From the NCBI GenBank assembly GCA_937925845.1, contig CALAML010000218.1, positions 1 to 44,528 of the forward strand: a stretch of 44,528 bases of DNA. The letters are read 5' to 3'. The DNA comes from an uncultured Acidimicrobiales bacterium (GTDB taxonomy: Bacteria; Actinomycetota; Acidimicrobiia; Acidimicrobiales; CALAML01). The translations under genes were made by a program, and so were the position numbers. Below, piece after piece: positions 7,928-17,291 of this stretch; position 1 is the first letter of the stretch, and each line of letters starts with the position of its first letter. The notes below the pieces were generated by a model. It did not search any database. It saw nothing but the letters and a program-made list of their open reading frames with translations, and had not been told where the DNA came from.

Positions 7928-8953
7928 CTAGCTGGCGGGCAACGGCAGCTGGAGCCAGAACGGGCGATCGCTGAGCTCCACGCGGTCGATCCACTTCACC
8001 CACCATGGCCCGCGCCGGTTCGGCACCACCAACCGCACCGGTGCCCCGTGGCCGCGCCGCAGCGGCTCACCGTTGTAGCCAAAACACAGGAACACTCCGT
8101 GGGCGTCACCGCGCGCGAACAGCCGGCTGTACCCGGTGTACGAGGTCACCCGGATGCTGCGACCGGGACGATCCGACAACACCTCGGCCAGCGGAACCAC
8201 ATCCCACGACTGCTCGCTCCGCCAGCCGTCGGTGCAGTCCAGCCAGGTGATCAACGGTTTGGCCCGAGCCGCTAGGGCATTGATCTCCACCGGCTCCCCT
8301 TCGATCCGGAGCACCCAATCGGAGAGGTCGCCCTTCGGTGCCTGGTCGTTGATCCAGTGGTTCGTCGGCATCCACCGCGGATCGAAGGACCCAACCTCGT
8401 GCGAACCGGTTCGGGCCCGGTAGGCGCCATCGGCACCGGCGACGCCGACCACAACCTCCTGCAGCCCCCATACCGCGGCGCTGGCCGCAGCCAGTCCGGC
8501 CGAGGTCACGAGGCCTCGTCGATCGACGTCGACCATCTTGGGCCTCACCGGGCGAGTCACCACATGCCAGAGAAAGAAGGGGATGCCGGTAAATCCGAGG
8601 AGGAGGTGGGTCCACATCGCCGACCAGTAGCCGATCCCCCACCACACGCCGGTGCTGTGGAGGAACCCCAGCAGGGTCCCGCTGAGAATCATCACGCCAA
8701 AGAGCGCCGACACCCAACGAGTGGCCCGCCGCCGCTTGAACCCAGTTCGCACCGGACCCCGTAGTTTGAGCGGTGCCACGCCAAGCAACACGATCGCGGC
8801 AACCGCATGAACCGTGGTTGCAATCCAGGCCTGGTCAAGGTTGAGCAGCCAGGAAGCGAGACCGGACAGAATCAGCGCAACAAAAATCATCTCAAGCAGC
8901 AGGTTTACCTGGCGGCCAGTGAAGCCGAAGCGACGGGTGGTGTTGTCCTTCAT
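7928..8953 (-). CDS. Membrane molybdopterin-dependent oxidoreductase with cytochrome b561-like N-terminus
   Basis: This 341-aa protein has two parts. Residues 15-135 form four hydrophobic helices with histidines H49, H99, H116 and H130, suitable for b-type haem. A fifth hydrophobic stretch lies at about 148-170. Residues 175-341 form a sulfite-oxidase-fold molybdopterin domain whose WLDCTDGW motif carries the probable molybdenum ligand Cys240. The enzyme would exchange electrons between a soluble substrate and the membrane; the substrate is unknown. It is divergent from a MerR regulator, and its promoter has the MerR architecture. The start at 8953 is placed 8 nt after a TACCAT -10, so the transcript is probably leaderless. 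It converges on kgd with a 20-nt gap. Confidence 0.85.
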   Translation of the reverse strand: MKDNTTRRFGFTGRQVNLLLEMIFVALILSGLASWLLNLDQAWIATTVHAVAAIVLLGVAPLKLRGPVRTGFKRRRATRWVSALFGVMILSGTLLGFLHSTGVWWGIGYWSAMWTHLLLGFTGIPFFLWHVVTRPVRPKMVDVDRRGLVTSAGLAAASAAVWGLQEVVVGVAGADGAYRARTGSHEVGSFDPRWMPTNHWINDQAPKGDLSDWVLRIEGEPVEINALAARAKPLITWLDCTDGWRSEQSWDVVPLAEVLSDRPGRSIRVTSYTGYSRLFARGDAHGVFLCFGYNGEPLRRGHGAPVRLVVPNRRGPWWVKWIDRVELSDRPFWLQLPLPAS

Positions 8954-8961
8954 AGGTGCCG

Positions 8962-8992
8962 ATGGTAAAAGTTAGACCCAACTCTAAGTCAA
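8962..8992 (-). promoter_or_regulatory. MerR-type promoter/operator of the molybdopterin enzyme gene
   Basis: On the minus strand, -35 TTGACT (8992-8987) and -10 TACCAT (8967-8962) are 19 bp apart, the over-long spacing typical of MerR-activated promoters. A dyad, AGTTAGA (8970-8976) and TCTAAGT (8983-8989), 7-bp arms with one mismatch and a 6-bp gap, fills the spacer and touches the -35. A MerR gene starts 17-29 bp further on. Confidence 0.8.
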
Positions 8993-9008
8993 GGGATGAA
9001 GTCAGGAG

Positions 9009-9476
9009 ATGGGCGCGGCCGTGGCCAAGGAAGCGGAATTGCTCAGCATCGGTGAGGTTGCCGCCTTAAGCCGGACGCCGGCCACGACGCTCCGTTACTA
9101 CGAGAAGTGCGGACTGCTCGAACCGCCGCATCGAGTCGGCGGCCAGCGGCGCTATGAAGCGGCCGTGATCGGGCGGCTGATGGTGATTCGCTTCTGCCGC
9201 GTAGCCGGACTTGGTCTCGATGTCATCGAACAGGTGCTGTCCGATACCTCGCCGAACCGCCGATCCACGAAGGAGTTGGCCTTGGCGCAGGTCGAGCTGA
9301 TCGACGGCCAGATCGCCAGGCTTGAGATGGCGCGGCGGATGATGTTCGCCGCATCGAGTTGTCGCTGCCCGACCCTGGAGACCTGCGACTGCACAGCCAT
9401 GGACGACGTAACCGCCGAGTTGCGCGCCTACCTCGCCGCAGAACACGAGGCGGATCAAGCCCGAGACCGAGCCTGA
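9009..9476 (+). CDS. MerR-family transcriptional regulator with four-cysteine C-terminus
   Basis: An N-terminal MerR winged helix (LSIGEVAALSRTPATTLRYY, then GGQRRYE) is followed by a dimerisation helix and a C-terminal cysteine cluster, SCRCPTLETCDC (C-x-C-x5-C-x-C). Such cysteines in MerR proteins bind metal ions or an Fe-S cluster, so a redox or metal signal is likely. The probable target is its own divergent promoter and the molybdopterin enzyme gene. The start is uncertain: the Shine-Dalgarno AGGAG at 9004-9008 abuts ATG 9009, whereas GTG 9021 has a 12-nt gap and would give a more usual MerR N-terminus. Confidence 0.9.
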   Translation: MGAAVAKEAELLSIGEVAALSRTPATTLRYYEKCGLLEPPHRVGGQRRYEAAVIGRLMVIRFCRVAGLGLDVIEQVLSDTSPNRRSTKELALAQVELIDGQIARLEMARRMMFAASSCRCPTLETCDCTAMDDVTAELRAYLAAEHEADQARDRA

Positions 9477-9541
9477 TGACCGGGACTGAGATCTCTTACG
9501 ACAAAGACTCCGATGACAGAGGTCAGATATAGCCTCTGGGC

Positions 9542-10021
9542 ATGGCTGCATCCTTTCCGCCACCCACGATCCGAGACGTCATCACAGCGAGCCACAAGCT
9601 TGACCCCGGGGCACCCGATCTACTGGCGGCCTACATCGAGGCCGGAGGATCGGCTGATGACGCTGACCCCGAGTACTCGCAGTGGTCGCTGCTGAGGTAC
9701 GCGGTGGAGCACGGTAATGAAGCCATGATCGTGGCCCTGCTAGCGCACGGCGCTGACCCGAATCTGCCCTCGGGTCCGGATGGCTTAGCCCCCATCCACC
9801 ACGCTGCTGAGGCCGACATCGATGTGACCATTCAAGCGACCATCGAACGCGACGATTTGCACTACGGGTTTGCCACCGTCCAACTCCTTGTTGAACATCG
9901 AGCCGACCTGAACCTACGGACTCCGGACGGCCAAACCGCCCGCGATATCGCGCACGCCTCGCACGCCGGAATCGCCGGAGACCACTTCGACCGAATCTTT
10001 CCACCAGTCGACGGGACCTAA
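9542..10021 (+). CDS. Small ankyrin-repeat protein
   Basis: A 159-aa cytosolic protein with about three ankyrin units: SLLRYAVEHGNEAMIVALLA followed by HGADPNL, GLAPIHHAAEADI, and ATVQLLVEHRADLNLRTPDG with TARDIA. Ankyrin proteins mediate protein-protein contact; the partner is unknown. The start at 9542 lacks a Shine-Dalgarno; TAGCCT (9530-9535, 6-nt gap) or TATAGC (9528-9533, 8-nt gap) could be the -10 of a leaderless transcript. A 6-bp inverted repeat (CAGAGG...CCTCTG) overlaps the same site. It follows merR by 65 bp on the same strand. Confidence 0.75.
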   Translation: MAASFPPPTIRDVITASHKLDPGAPDLLAAYIEAGGSADDADPEYSQWSLLRYAVEHGNEAMIVALLAHGADPNLPSGPDGLAPIHHAAEADIDVTIQATIERDDLHYGFATVQLLVEHRADLNLRTPDGQTARDIAHASHAGIAGDHFDRIFPPVDGT

Positions 10022-10070
10022 CTCACGTCTGGCCGCCGCCTGGCATCGGAGGGGGTTCGCCAAGACCGTA

Positions 10071-10745
10071 CTAGCGGATTGGGAAACCGACGACCTGTTC
10101 GAGTTCGGCCAGGGCTTGGGCCGGGTCGGTGACCTTGATGGTGGTCATGCCCATGGCCCGGGCCGGTTTCAGGTTGATGCCGAGATCGTCGAGGAACACC
10201 GCCGCTTGGGGGGCCACACCGACCATCTCGCAGGCCAAGGTGTAGAACCGCGGGTCGGGCTTGCGGACGCCGACCACCCGGGATTCCACGATCGTGTCGA
10301 ACAACCCCATAGCCTCGGCCACCGCAGGGTCCATCGCCGGATCGGTCGGGTTGGCAGGACCGGGGTCGGCGCCGTCGGTGTTGGCCTGGGGTGAGGTGGG
10401 CCCGGAAAAGTTGTTGGTGAGACAAGCCACCTTCAGATGCTCGGAGCAGCGCCGCACCGCAGTGACCATCTCCGGCCGCACCCGCCCCGACAACAGGCCC
10501 AGCACATCCGCTCCACGCACCTCGTGACCCAACGCCGCCGACTCCGCAGCAAAGGCGGCGTCGAACTCCTCGATCGTGACATCGGACCGCTCGAGTTGGG
10601 CCCAAGCATTGGTATCAGGGTTGGTCGAGTTCACCGTCCGAATGAAGTCCGCAGGCAACCCCTCCCGAACCTCAAAAGCAGCAAAAGCCTCAAACGGAGA
10701 AGAGGTAATCACCCCACCAAAATCAAAAAGCACAGCCTCAATCAC
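10071..10745 (-). CDS. HAD-superfamily hydrolase (subfamily IA, DFGGV type)
   Basis: This is a 224-aa haloacid-dehalogenase-fold hydrolase. Motif I is VLFDFGGVITS with the nucleophile Asp; motif II is CLTNN; motif III is RKPDPRFY; motif IV is FLDDLGINL. The DFGG variant, with Gly in place of the usual second Asp, is seen in the epoxide-hydrolase/ACAD10-like branch of the family. The cap domain is alpha-helical (about residues 18-90). The substrate cannot be told. It starts at GTG 10745 with a TAGGCT -10 lying 7 nt upstream (10753-10758). It converges on the ankyrin gene with a 49-nt gap. Confidence 0.85.
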   Translation of the reverse strand: MIEAVLFDFGGVITSSPFEAFAAFEVREGLPADFIRTVNSTNPDTNAWAQLERSDVTIEEFDAAFAAESAALGHEVRGADVLGLLSGRVRPEMVTAVRRCSEHLKVACLTNNFSGPTSPQANTDGADPGPANPTDPAMDPAVAEAMGLFDTIVESRVVGVRKPDPRFYTLACEMVGVAPQAAVFLDDLGINLKPARAMGMTTIKVTDPAQALAELEQVVGFPIR

Positions 10746-10752
10746 CCGGGCA

Positions 10753-10758
10753 AGCCTA
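10753..10758 (-). promoter_or_regulatory. -10 hexamer of the HAD gene (leaderless)
   Basis: TAGGCT on the minus strand is 7 nt before GTG 10745. No Shine-Dalgarno is present. The large inverted repeat at 10789-10833 begins 30 bp upstream. Confidence 0.45.
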
Positions 10759-10788
10759 GCTCTGCCACAAGAAAGACCCGTCGGCCAA

Positions 10789-10833
10789 AAAGTTTGTAGT
10801 TTTCCGGGTCAGACCCCGAAAACTACAAACTTT
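10789..10833. repeat. 45-bp near-perfect inverted repeat (22-bp arms)
   Basis: Left arm 10789-10810 begins AAAGTTTGTAGTTTTC, and right arm 10812-10833 ends GAAAACTACAAACTTT. Twenty-one of 22 positions pair, around a single central base. It is upstream of the HAD gene and far from any gene end, so a simple terminator role is unlikely. It could be a large operator, a mobile-repeat relic or a protein-binding cruciform site. Confidence 0.85.
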
Positions 10834-11496
10834 GTGCGCACTGCCAAGGCGTGTCCCCAGGTCCGGAGAGCGCAGCGAGTTGCCCGAGTGGAGCGACGGA
10901 GGAGCGTCGCACTTCGCCAGAAGTGCGCACGAGACAAAATCCGCAGAGGCGGTCGAGGAGGCCCCCCAGGGGCCGACGGATCCGCCCTGCGGCAATGAAC
11001 GAGCGCGGGCACGCCCTTGCAGCCTCGAATCCGTCGTCAGCTGCAAGGGTTAGCGGCTCCCGCCACGTGCGCTTGTGCAGTGAAGGACGCCATTGTCCCC
11101 CTCAGCACGATGGCGCCACCGTAGAAAATCGACGGCAACGGGCCAATGAGCGAATTTGCCCAGCCACGCGACGTGGTGTCCGGAACCCGTTGATCCACGG
11201 GCCAAACGCCCCCCAACCTCAAACTGAACACAGTGCAGATATCGAAAGGGGGAGCGATCGCCGAGACAGATCTGTGGCGGAATCTCAGAGCACCGGGGCG
11301 ATCCGATGCCTTACCGGCTCGCGAACGTTGAATGAATCGCGACACTGCCGGGGGAAGCGGCACAACTTGGCATACCATCAGTATCAAGATTTGCGAAGCC
11401 GTCCGCTCCGCCCACCACGACTCTGACGAGTTCGTCTGTGGGGGATTACTACAAAGCCGGCGCTTCCTCCCTCTAACATCCGAAACGCAGGAGCAC
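10834..11496. other. Long intergenic region without a credible gene
   Basis: Open frames here on both strands have Arg/Ser/Pro-rich shadow composition and no recognisable domain. I looked for tRNA, tmRNA and RNase P signatures and saw none. The first part (10860-11000) shares AGCGAGTTGCCCGAG (10874-10888) with the spacer after the ATPase gene (3088-3102, 13 of 15 bases). The 3' end must hold the promoter and leader of the NYN-domain gene. Confidence 0.5.
11014..11049. repeat. 10-bp perfect inverted repeat with 16-nt loop
   Basis: CCCTTGCAGC (11014-11023) and GCTGCAAGGG (11040-11049) are exact complements. The loop contains CTCGAATCC, which resembles a tRNA T-loop, but no tRNA fold surrounds it. 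It could be a transcript hairpin or a binding site in the intergenic region. Confidence 0.55.
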
Positions 11497-13224
11497 ATGC
11501 CCCGAAAGAAGAATGCCACCCACGCTGTCGTGGATGGCTCCAACATTGCGACCGAGGGCCGTAGCAAGCCCAGCCTCAAACAGCTTCGAGAGGCAATCGA
11601 CTACTTCGAAGACGAATACCCCCACGACCACCTGACCGTTGTGGTTGATGCCACCTTTGCTCACCGCATCGACAAGAAGGAACGGCCCAAGTTCGAACAG
11701 GCCATCCTCGACGGCGAGATGCTGACCCCACCAGCGGGCACCATCGGCCGAGGCGATGCCTTTATCCTTCAGATCGCTGACCGAGCCGACGCCACCGTCT
11801 TTTCCAACGACTCCTTCCAGGAGTTCCAGGAGGACTACCAGTGGCTCTTTGACGAAGGGCGACTGATCGGCGGCAAGCCGGTTCCGCCACTCGGCTGGAT
11901 CTTCAACACCCGATCCCCAGTGCGGGCCCCGGGTCAGCGACGCGGCCGAGGCGGTGGCCGCAGCGGCGGTCGTGGTGGCGGTCGTGGCGGCGGCGGTTCC
12001 AACCGACGATCCAAGAACGCCTCGAACGACGAGATCCAAGCCGCCAAGCGCCAGGCCAACGAACGGGCCAAGCGCCAGATGCAGGGCGATGACGACGGCG
12101 AGTCGAAGTCGAAGTCCAAGTCACGGGGCCGCTCCAAGGATTCGGGTAAGCGCCGGTCCCGGAAAGGGTCGAGCACCGACTCGCTCAACGAGTTCGGCCC
12201 GTTTATCGATTTCATAGGTTCCCACTCAGTGGGCAGCGAAATCGAAGGCACCGTCGACCGCTTCGCCAGCCATGGCGCCTACATCGCCGTCGGCGACGTG
12301 TTCTGTTATCTGCCGCTCACCGGCATGGGCGACCCGGCACCGCGCAGCCCACGCGACCTCGTTGAACTGGGCGACACGCTAACCGTGGTCGTCGACCGCA
12401 TCGATGCGCCGCGACGCGGGATCGACCTCTCGCTGAAGGACCCGGCCAAGGTGGCGAAGGCCGCAGCCAAGCGCAGCGAAGCGGAAGCCAAAGAGGGCGG
12501 GAAAGAGGGCGGCAAGGGCGACGACGACGGCCGCGACTCGAAGACGAAGAAGGCCAGCGGGGCCAAGGGTGAGCGGTCTCGGCGGATCAGGAGCGAGAGC
12601 GACACCTCCGACCGACCGAAGCGCACCAGCCGCACCAAGGCGGAAAGCTCCGACGACAAGCCGAAGAAGCGCAGGGTCAAGATCCGCCGGCTCGCCGACC
12701 AGCAAGGCGAAGACTCCGTAACCACCCAGGACGCCGATAAGCCAGACACCAAGGCGAAGACGAAGACAAAGACAAAGGCTGATCCCAAAGCCGACGCCAA
12801 GGTGACCGACCAAAAGGTGGACGACGCCAGCGCAGACGAGACTGCGGCGGCCGAGGAAACACCGGCAAAGACCAAAGCCAAGAAGGCCACCAAGAAGAAG
12901 GCCACCACCAAGACCACGGCCAAGAAGACCACCAAGAAAGCGGCGACAAAGAAGAAAGCCGCCGCCAAGAAGACAACGGCAAAGAAAACCACAGCCAAGA
13001 AGGCGGCTTCAACGTCCACCGCCAAGAAGAAGGCGACGGCCAAAAAGACGACCGCCAAGAAGAAGGCGACGGCCAAGAAATCGGCCTCCAAGACCACAGC
13101 TAAGAAGGCGGCTTCGAAGTCCACGGCCAAGAAATCGGCTTCAAAAGCGACGCCTCGGGGAACCTCGAAGGCCGCAGCCAAGCGAGCAGCCGGCAAGGGC
13201 GAAACCGCCAGCGACGAGGGCTAA
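11497..13224 (+). CDS. NYN/PIN-like ribonuclease with RGG box, S1 domain and histone H1-like lysine-rich tail
   Basis: This 575-aa protein has four parts. Residues 1-135 resemble the Zc3h12a-type NYN nuclease, with acidic positions in VVDGSN, VVVDATF, GRGDAF and SNDSFQEF. Residues 145-170 are Arg/Gly-rich (RGRGGGRSGGRGGGRGGG). Residues 246-315 look like an S1 RNA-binding barrel (EIEGTVDRFASHGAYIAVGD ... GIDLSLKD). From about 340 onward the chain is charged, and the last ~115 residues are Lys/Ala/Thr repeats (TAKKTTAKK type). All parts bind or cut RNA or bind nucleic acid non-specifically, so an RNA-processing or decay role is inferred. ATG 11497 is set by AGGAG at 11489-11493 and the fit to the NYN start; an in-frame upstream ATG at 11332 has no such support. 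Confidence 0.85.
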   Translation: MPRKKNATHAVVDGSNIATEGRSKPSLKQLREAIDYFEDEYPHDHLTVVVDATFAHRIDKKERPKFEQAILDGEMLTPPAGTIGRGDAFILQIADRADATVFSNDSFQEFQEDYQWLFDEGRLIGGKPVPPLGWIFNTRSPVRAPGQRRGRGGGRSGGRGGGRGGGGSNRRSKNASNDEIQAAKRQANERAKRQMQGDDDGESKSKSKSRGRSKDSGKRRSRKGSSTDSLNEFGPFIDFIGSHSVGSEIEGTVDRFASHGAYIAVGDVFCYLPLTGMGDPAPRSPRDLVELGDTLTVVVDRIDAPRRGIDLSLKDPAKVAKAAAKRSEAEAKEGGKEGGKGDDDGRDSKTKKASGAKGERSRRIRSESDTSDRPKRTSRTKAESSDDKPKKRRVKIRRLADQQGEDSVTTQDADKPDTKAKTKTKTKADPKADAKVTDQKVDDASADETAAAEETPAKTKAKKATKKKATTKTTAKKTTKKAATKKKAAAKKTTAKKTTAKKAASTSTAKKKATAKKTTAKKKATAKKSASKTTAKKAASKSTAKKSASKATPRGTSKAAAKRAAGKGETASDEG

Positions 13225-13244
13225 CCACCTCATCACCACCCTGC

Positions 13245-13250
13245 TAACGT
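13245..13250 (+). promoter_or_regulatory. -10 hexamer of ettA (leaderless)
   Basis: TAACGT lies exactly 7 nt before ATG 13258. The intervening bases contain no Shine-Dalgarno. The gene therefore probably has its own promoter in the 33-nt gap after the NYN gene. Confidence 0.5.
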
Positions 13251-13257
13251 CCAACGG

Positions 13258-14952
<1,695 letters not shown>

Positions 14953-15035
14953 CGGTCGGCGCCGACGGAGAGTGGTCGTCGAAACAAACGGGGCGCAGGT
15001 ACTTATTCCGGCAGCGCTTTTGCCGATGATGCCAT

Positions 15036-15419
15036 ATGACACAATCGGCTTCGACCAAGAAATCCGCCGCAAAGGCGTCGAAATCCAAGGCGACCACGAA
15101 GGCTCCCGCAAAAAAGAAGGCGGCGGCCGAGGCGAGTACCACGAAGCCGAAGTCGACCAAGCCCACCAAGACCAAGGCTGCAGCCAAGCCCCGGGCCAAA
15201 AAGACCGCGTGGAAGAGCCGAGCGGTGCTGCGCACCGTGGAAGCCGGTAACTCGGTCGATTGTCAGGTCTGCGGCGAGCGGATCAAGTTCCGAGCAAAGA
15301 TTCGCCAGTACCAGGCGATCTGCAACGTCTACGAGAACGGCAAGTGGAGCCACGTCGAGCACTTCCATGATGAGTGCTACGTCGAGGCTGGCCGACCGTT
15401 CGGCAAGCCGGTCGAGTAG
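15036..15419 (+). CDS. Small lysine-rich protein with C-terminal zinc-binding domain
   Basis: Residues 1-60 are a Lys/Ala/Thr tail (for example KKSAAKASKSKATTKAPAKK), like the tail of the NYN protein two genes upstream. Residues 64-127 form a compact domain with C76-x2-C79, then H109/H111 and C114 (HFHDEC), probably a treble-clef or PARP-finger-like zinc site. I do not recognise a named family. The composition suggests a nucleic-acid-binding role. ATG 15036 has no Shine-Dalgarno; GATGAT (15025-15030) 5 nt upstream could be a -10. A strong terminator follows. Confidence 0.75.
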   Translation: MTQSASTKKSAAKASKSKATTKAPAKKKAAAEASTTKPKSTKPTKTKAAAKPRAKKTAWKSRAVLRTVEAGNSVDCQVCGERIKFRAKIRQYQAICNVYENGKWSHVEHFHDECYVEAGRPFGKPVE

Positions 15420-15446
15420 GCCGGCATCGTCCCCCGAAGACACCTG

Positions 15447-15480
15447 ACCCGGCGAGAGATCGCCGGGTTCTGCGTTTCTG
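15447..15480 (+). terminator. Intrinsic terminator after the lysine-rich zinc protein
   Basis: Arms ACCCGGCGA (15447-15455) and TCGCCGGGT (15460-15468) pair perfectly around a GAGA tetraloop, followed by a T-rich stretch (TCTGCGTTTCT). It separates this gene from the sulfate-activation genes. Confidence 0.8.
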
Positions 15481-15507
15481 GCACCCACTTCATGTTCGGG
15501 CCCAAGT

Positions 15508-15536
15508 TTCAGCCCGTGGGTCGCCCTGATTACCAT
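15508..15536 (+). promoter_or_regulatory. Candidate promoter of the sulfate-activation operon
   Basis: TTCAGC (15508-15513) and TACCAT (15531-15536) are 17 bp apart. The predicted start near 15543 leaves a ~25-nt leader containing the Shine-Dalgarno GGAGA before ATG 15568. The -35 is weak. Confidence 0.4.
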
Positions 15537-15567
15537 GGACCGTTCAACCCCCTTTCTTGGAGAACTG

Positions 15568-17286
15568 ATGTCTGAAGCCTTGATCGAGCCCCACGGCGGA
15601 GAGCTCGTCAACCTGCTTGTGTCCGACGACCGAGCCAACGAGCTCAAAGCCGCCTCAAAGGATTTCCCCGAGTGGGATCTCACGTCGCGTCAGCAGTGTG
15701 ATCTGGAGATGCTGATGAGCGGCGCCTTCTCGCCGCTGCGAGGCTTCATGACCCAGGCCGACTACGACGGTGTGTGCAACGACATGCGCCTCGCCGACGG
15801 CACCCTGTGGCCGATGCCGATCACCCTCGACATCACCGAGGAAGCGGCCGAGGGCCTCTCGGCCGGTACCCAGCTGGCCCTTCGCGACGTTGAAGGCGTC
15901 ATGCTTGCGGTCCTCACCGTCGACGACATCTACCGTCCCGACCTCACCGCCGAAGCCGAGAAGGTGTTCGGCTCGGCCGACACCAAGCACCCCGGCTCGA
16001 ACCACCTGATCAACAACACCAACCCGGTGTACGTCGGCGGCACCGTCGAGGGCATCCAGATGCCGCTCCACTACGACTACGCCGACCTGCGCCAGACCCC
16101 AGCCGAGGTGCGAGCCCAGTTCGCGGCCAACGGTTGGGACAAAGTCGTGGCTTTCCAGACCCGTAACCCGATGCACCGAGCCCACCAGGAGCTCACCCTG
16201 CGGGCCACGGCCGAGATCGGCGCCAAGCTGCTGATCCACCCGGTGGTGGGCATGACCAAGCCCGGCGACGTCGACCACTACACCCGCGTGCGTTGCTACA
16301 AGGCCATTCTCGAGAGCTACCCCGAAGGCACCGCTGAACTCAGCCTCCTGCCACTCGCCATGCGCATGGGCGGCCCCCGCGAAGCGGTATGGCACGCCAT
16401 CATCCGCAAGAACCACGGCTGCACCCACTTCATCGTCGGCCGCGACCACGCCGGTCCGGGTCAGGACAGCAACGGCGAAGACTTCTACGGGCCCTACGAC
16501 GCCCAGGACATGATGAAGGAATACGCCGAGGAGATCGGCGTAGAGATGGTCCCGTTCAAGCTGATGGTGTACATCCCCGAGGACGACGCCTACTGCCCGA
16601 TCGACGAAGTCCCCGAGGGCAAGGAAACGGCCAACATCTCCGGCACCCAGCAGCGCGAAAAGCTGGCCGCCGGCGAGGACCTCCCCTCCTGGTTCACCTT
16701 CCCGGCCGTCGCCGACGAACTCCGCGCCAGCTACAAGCCCAAGAGCGCCCAAGGCGTCAACCTGTTCTTCACCGGCCTGTCCGGCTCCGGCAAGTCCACC
16801 GTGGCCAACGCCCTGCTCGTGAAGCTGCTCGAGCGCGGCGGCAGCCGAAAGGTCACGCTGCTCGACGGTGACGACGTGCGCAAGCACCTGTCGTCGGAAC
16901 TCGGCTTCTCCAAGGAGCACCGCGACATCAACATCCGCCGCATCGGCTACGTCGCCAGCGAGATCGTCAAGAACGGCGGCATCGCGGTATGTGCCCCGAT
17001 CGCCCCCTACGCCACCGTCCGCCAGGAAGTGCGCGAGATGGTCGAGCCGGTCGGCGCCTACTACTCGGTGTATGTCAACACCAGCCTCGAAGAGTGCGAG
17101 CGGCGCGACCGCAAAGGCCTCTACGCCAAGGCCCGTGAAGGCATCATCAAGGAGTTCACCGGCATCTCCGACCCCTACGACGAGCCGGCCGACGCCGAGA
17201 TCGTGGTCGATACCGAGAAGCTCCAGCCCAACGAAGCAGCCGACATGATCATCGCCCGGCTGGTCGAAGACGGCTACCTCGACTGA
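15568..17286 (+). CDS. Bifunctional sulfate adenylyltransferase / adenylylsulfate kinase
   Basis: One chain makes APS and then PAPS from sulfate and ATP. The N-terminal ~385 residues are ATP sulfurylase of the Sat type, with QTRNPMHRAHQE (nucleotide-binding HxxH) and GRDHAGPG. The C-terminal ~185 residues are APS kinase, with P-loop GLSGSGKST, DGDDVRKHLSSELGF and the FTGISDPYDEP segment. Both active sites look intact. ATG 15568 (572 aa) follows GGAGA by 5 nt; an in-frame ATG at 15535 lies at the predicted promoter and is unlikely. The next gene, 5 nt downstream, encodes a CysQ-like phosphatase. Confidence 0.93.
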   Translation: MSEALIEPHGGELVNLLVSDDRANELKAASKDFPEWDLTSRQQCDLEMLMSGAFSPLRGFMTQADYDGVCNDMRLADGTLWPMPITLDITEEAAEGLSAGTQLALRDVEGVMLAVLTVDDIYRPDLTAEAEKVFGSADTKHPGSNHLINNTNPVYVGGTVEGIQMPLHYDYADLRQTPAEVRAQFAANGWDKVVAFQTRNPMHRAHQELTLRATAEIGAKLLIHPVVGMTKPGDVDHYTRVRCYKAILESYPEGTAELSLLPLAMRMGGPREAVWHAIIRKNHGCTHFIVGRDHAGPGQDSNGEDFYGPYDAQDMMKEYAEEIGVEMVPFKLMVYIPEDDAYCPIDEVPEGKETANISGTQQREKLAAGEDLPSWFTFPAVADELRASYKPKSAQGVNLFFTGLSGSGKSTVANALLVKLLERGGSRKVTLLDGDDVRKHLSSELGFSKEHRDINIRRIGYVASEIVKNGGIAVCAPIAPYATVRQEVREMVEPVGAYYSVYVNTSLEECERRDRKGLYAKAREGIIKEFTGISDPYDEPADAEIVVDTEKLQPNEAADMIIARLVEDGYLD

Positions 17287-17291
17287 ATCTG

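Noticed and set aside
11014..11049. TCGAATCC inside a hairpin, considered as a tRNA T-arm or attachment site.
   Set aside because: No acceptor, D or anticodon stem can be built around it, and no integrase gene is near.
11037..11579. A 180-codon minus-strand ORF overlapping the NYN gene start.
   Set aside because: It overlaps the conserved NYN N-terminus and has no recognisable motif or ribosome-binding site.
12880..13190. Short repeated units that could suggest a CRISPR-like or satellite array.
   Set aside because: They encode the in-frame Lys/Ala/Thr tail of the NYN protein, and there are no spacers.
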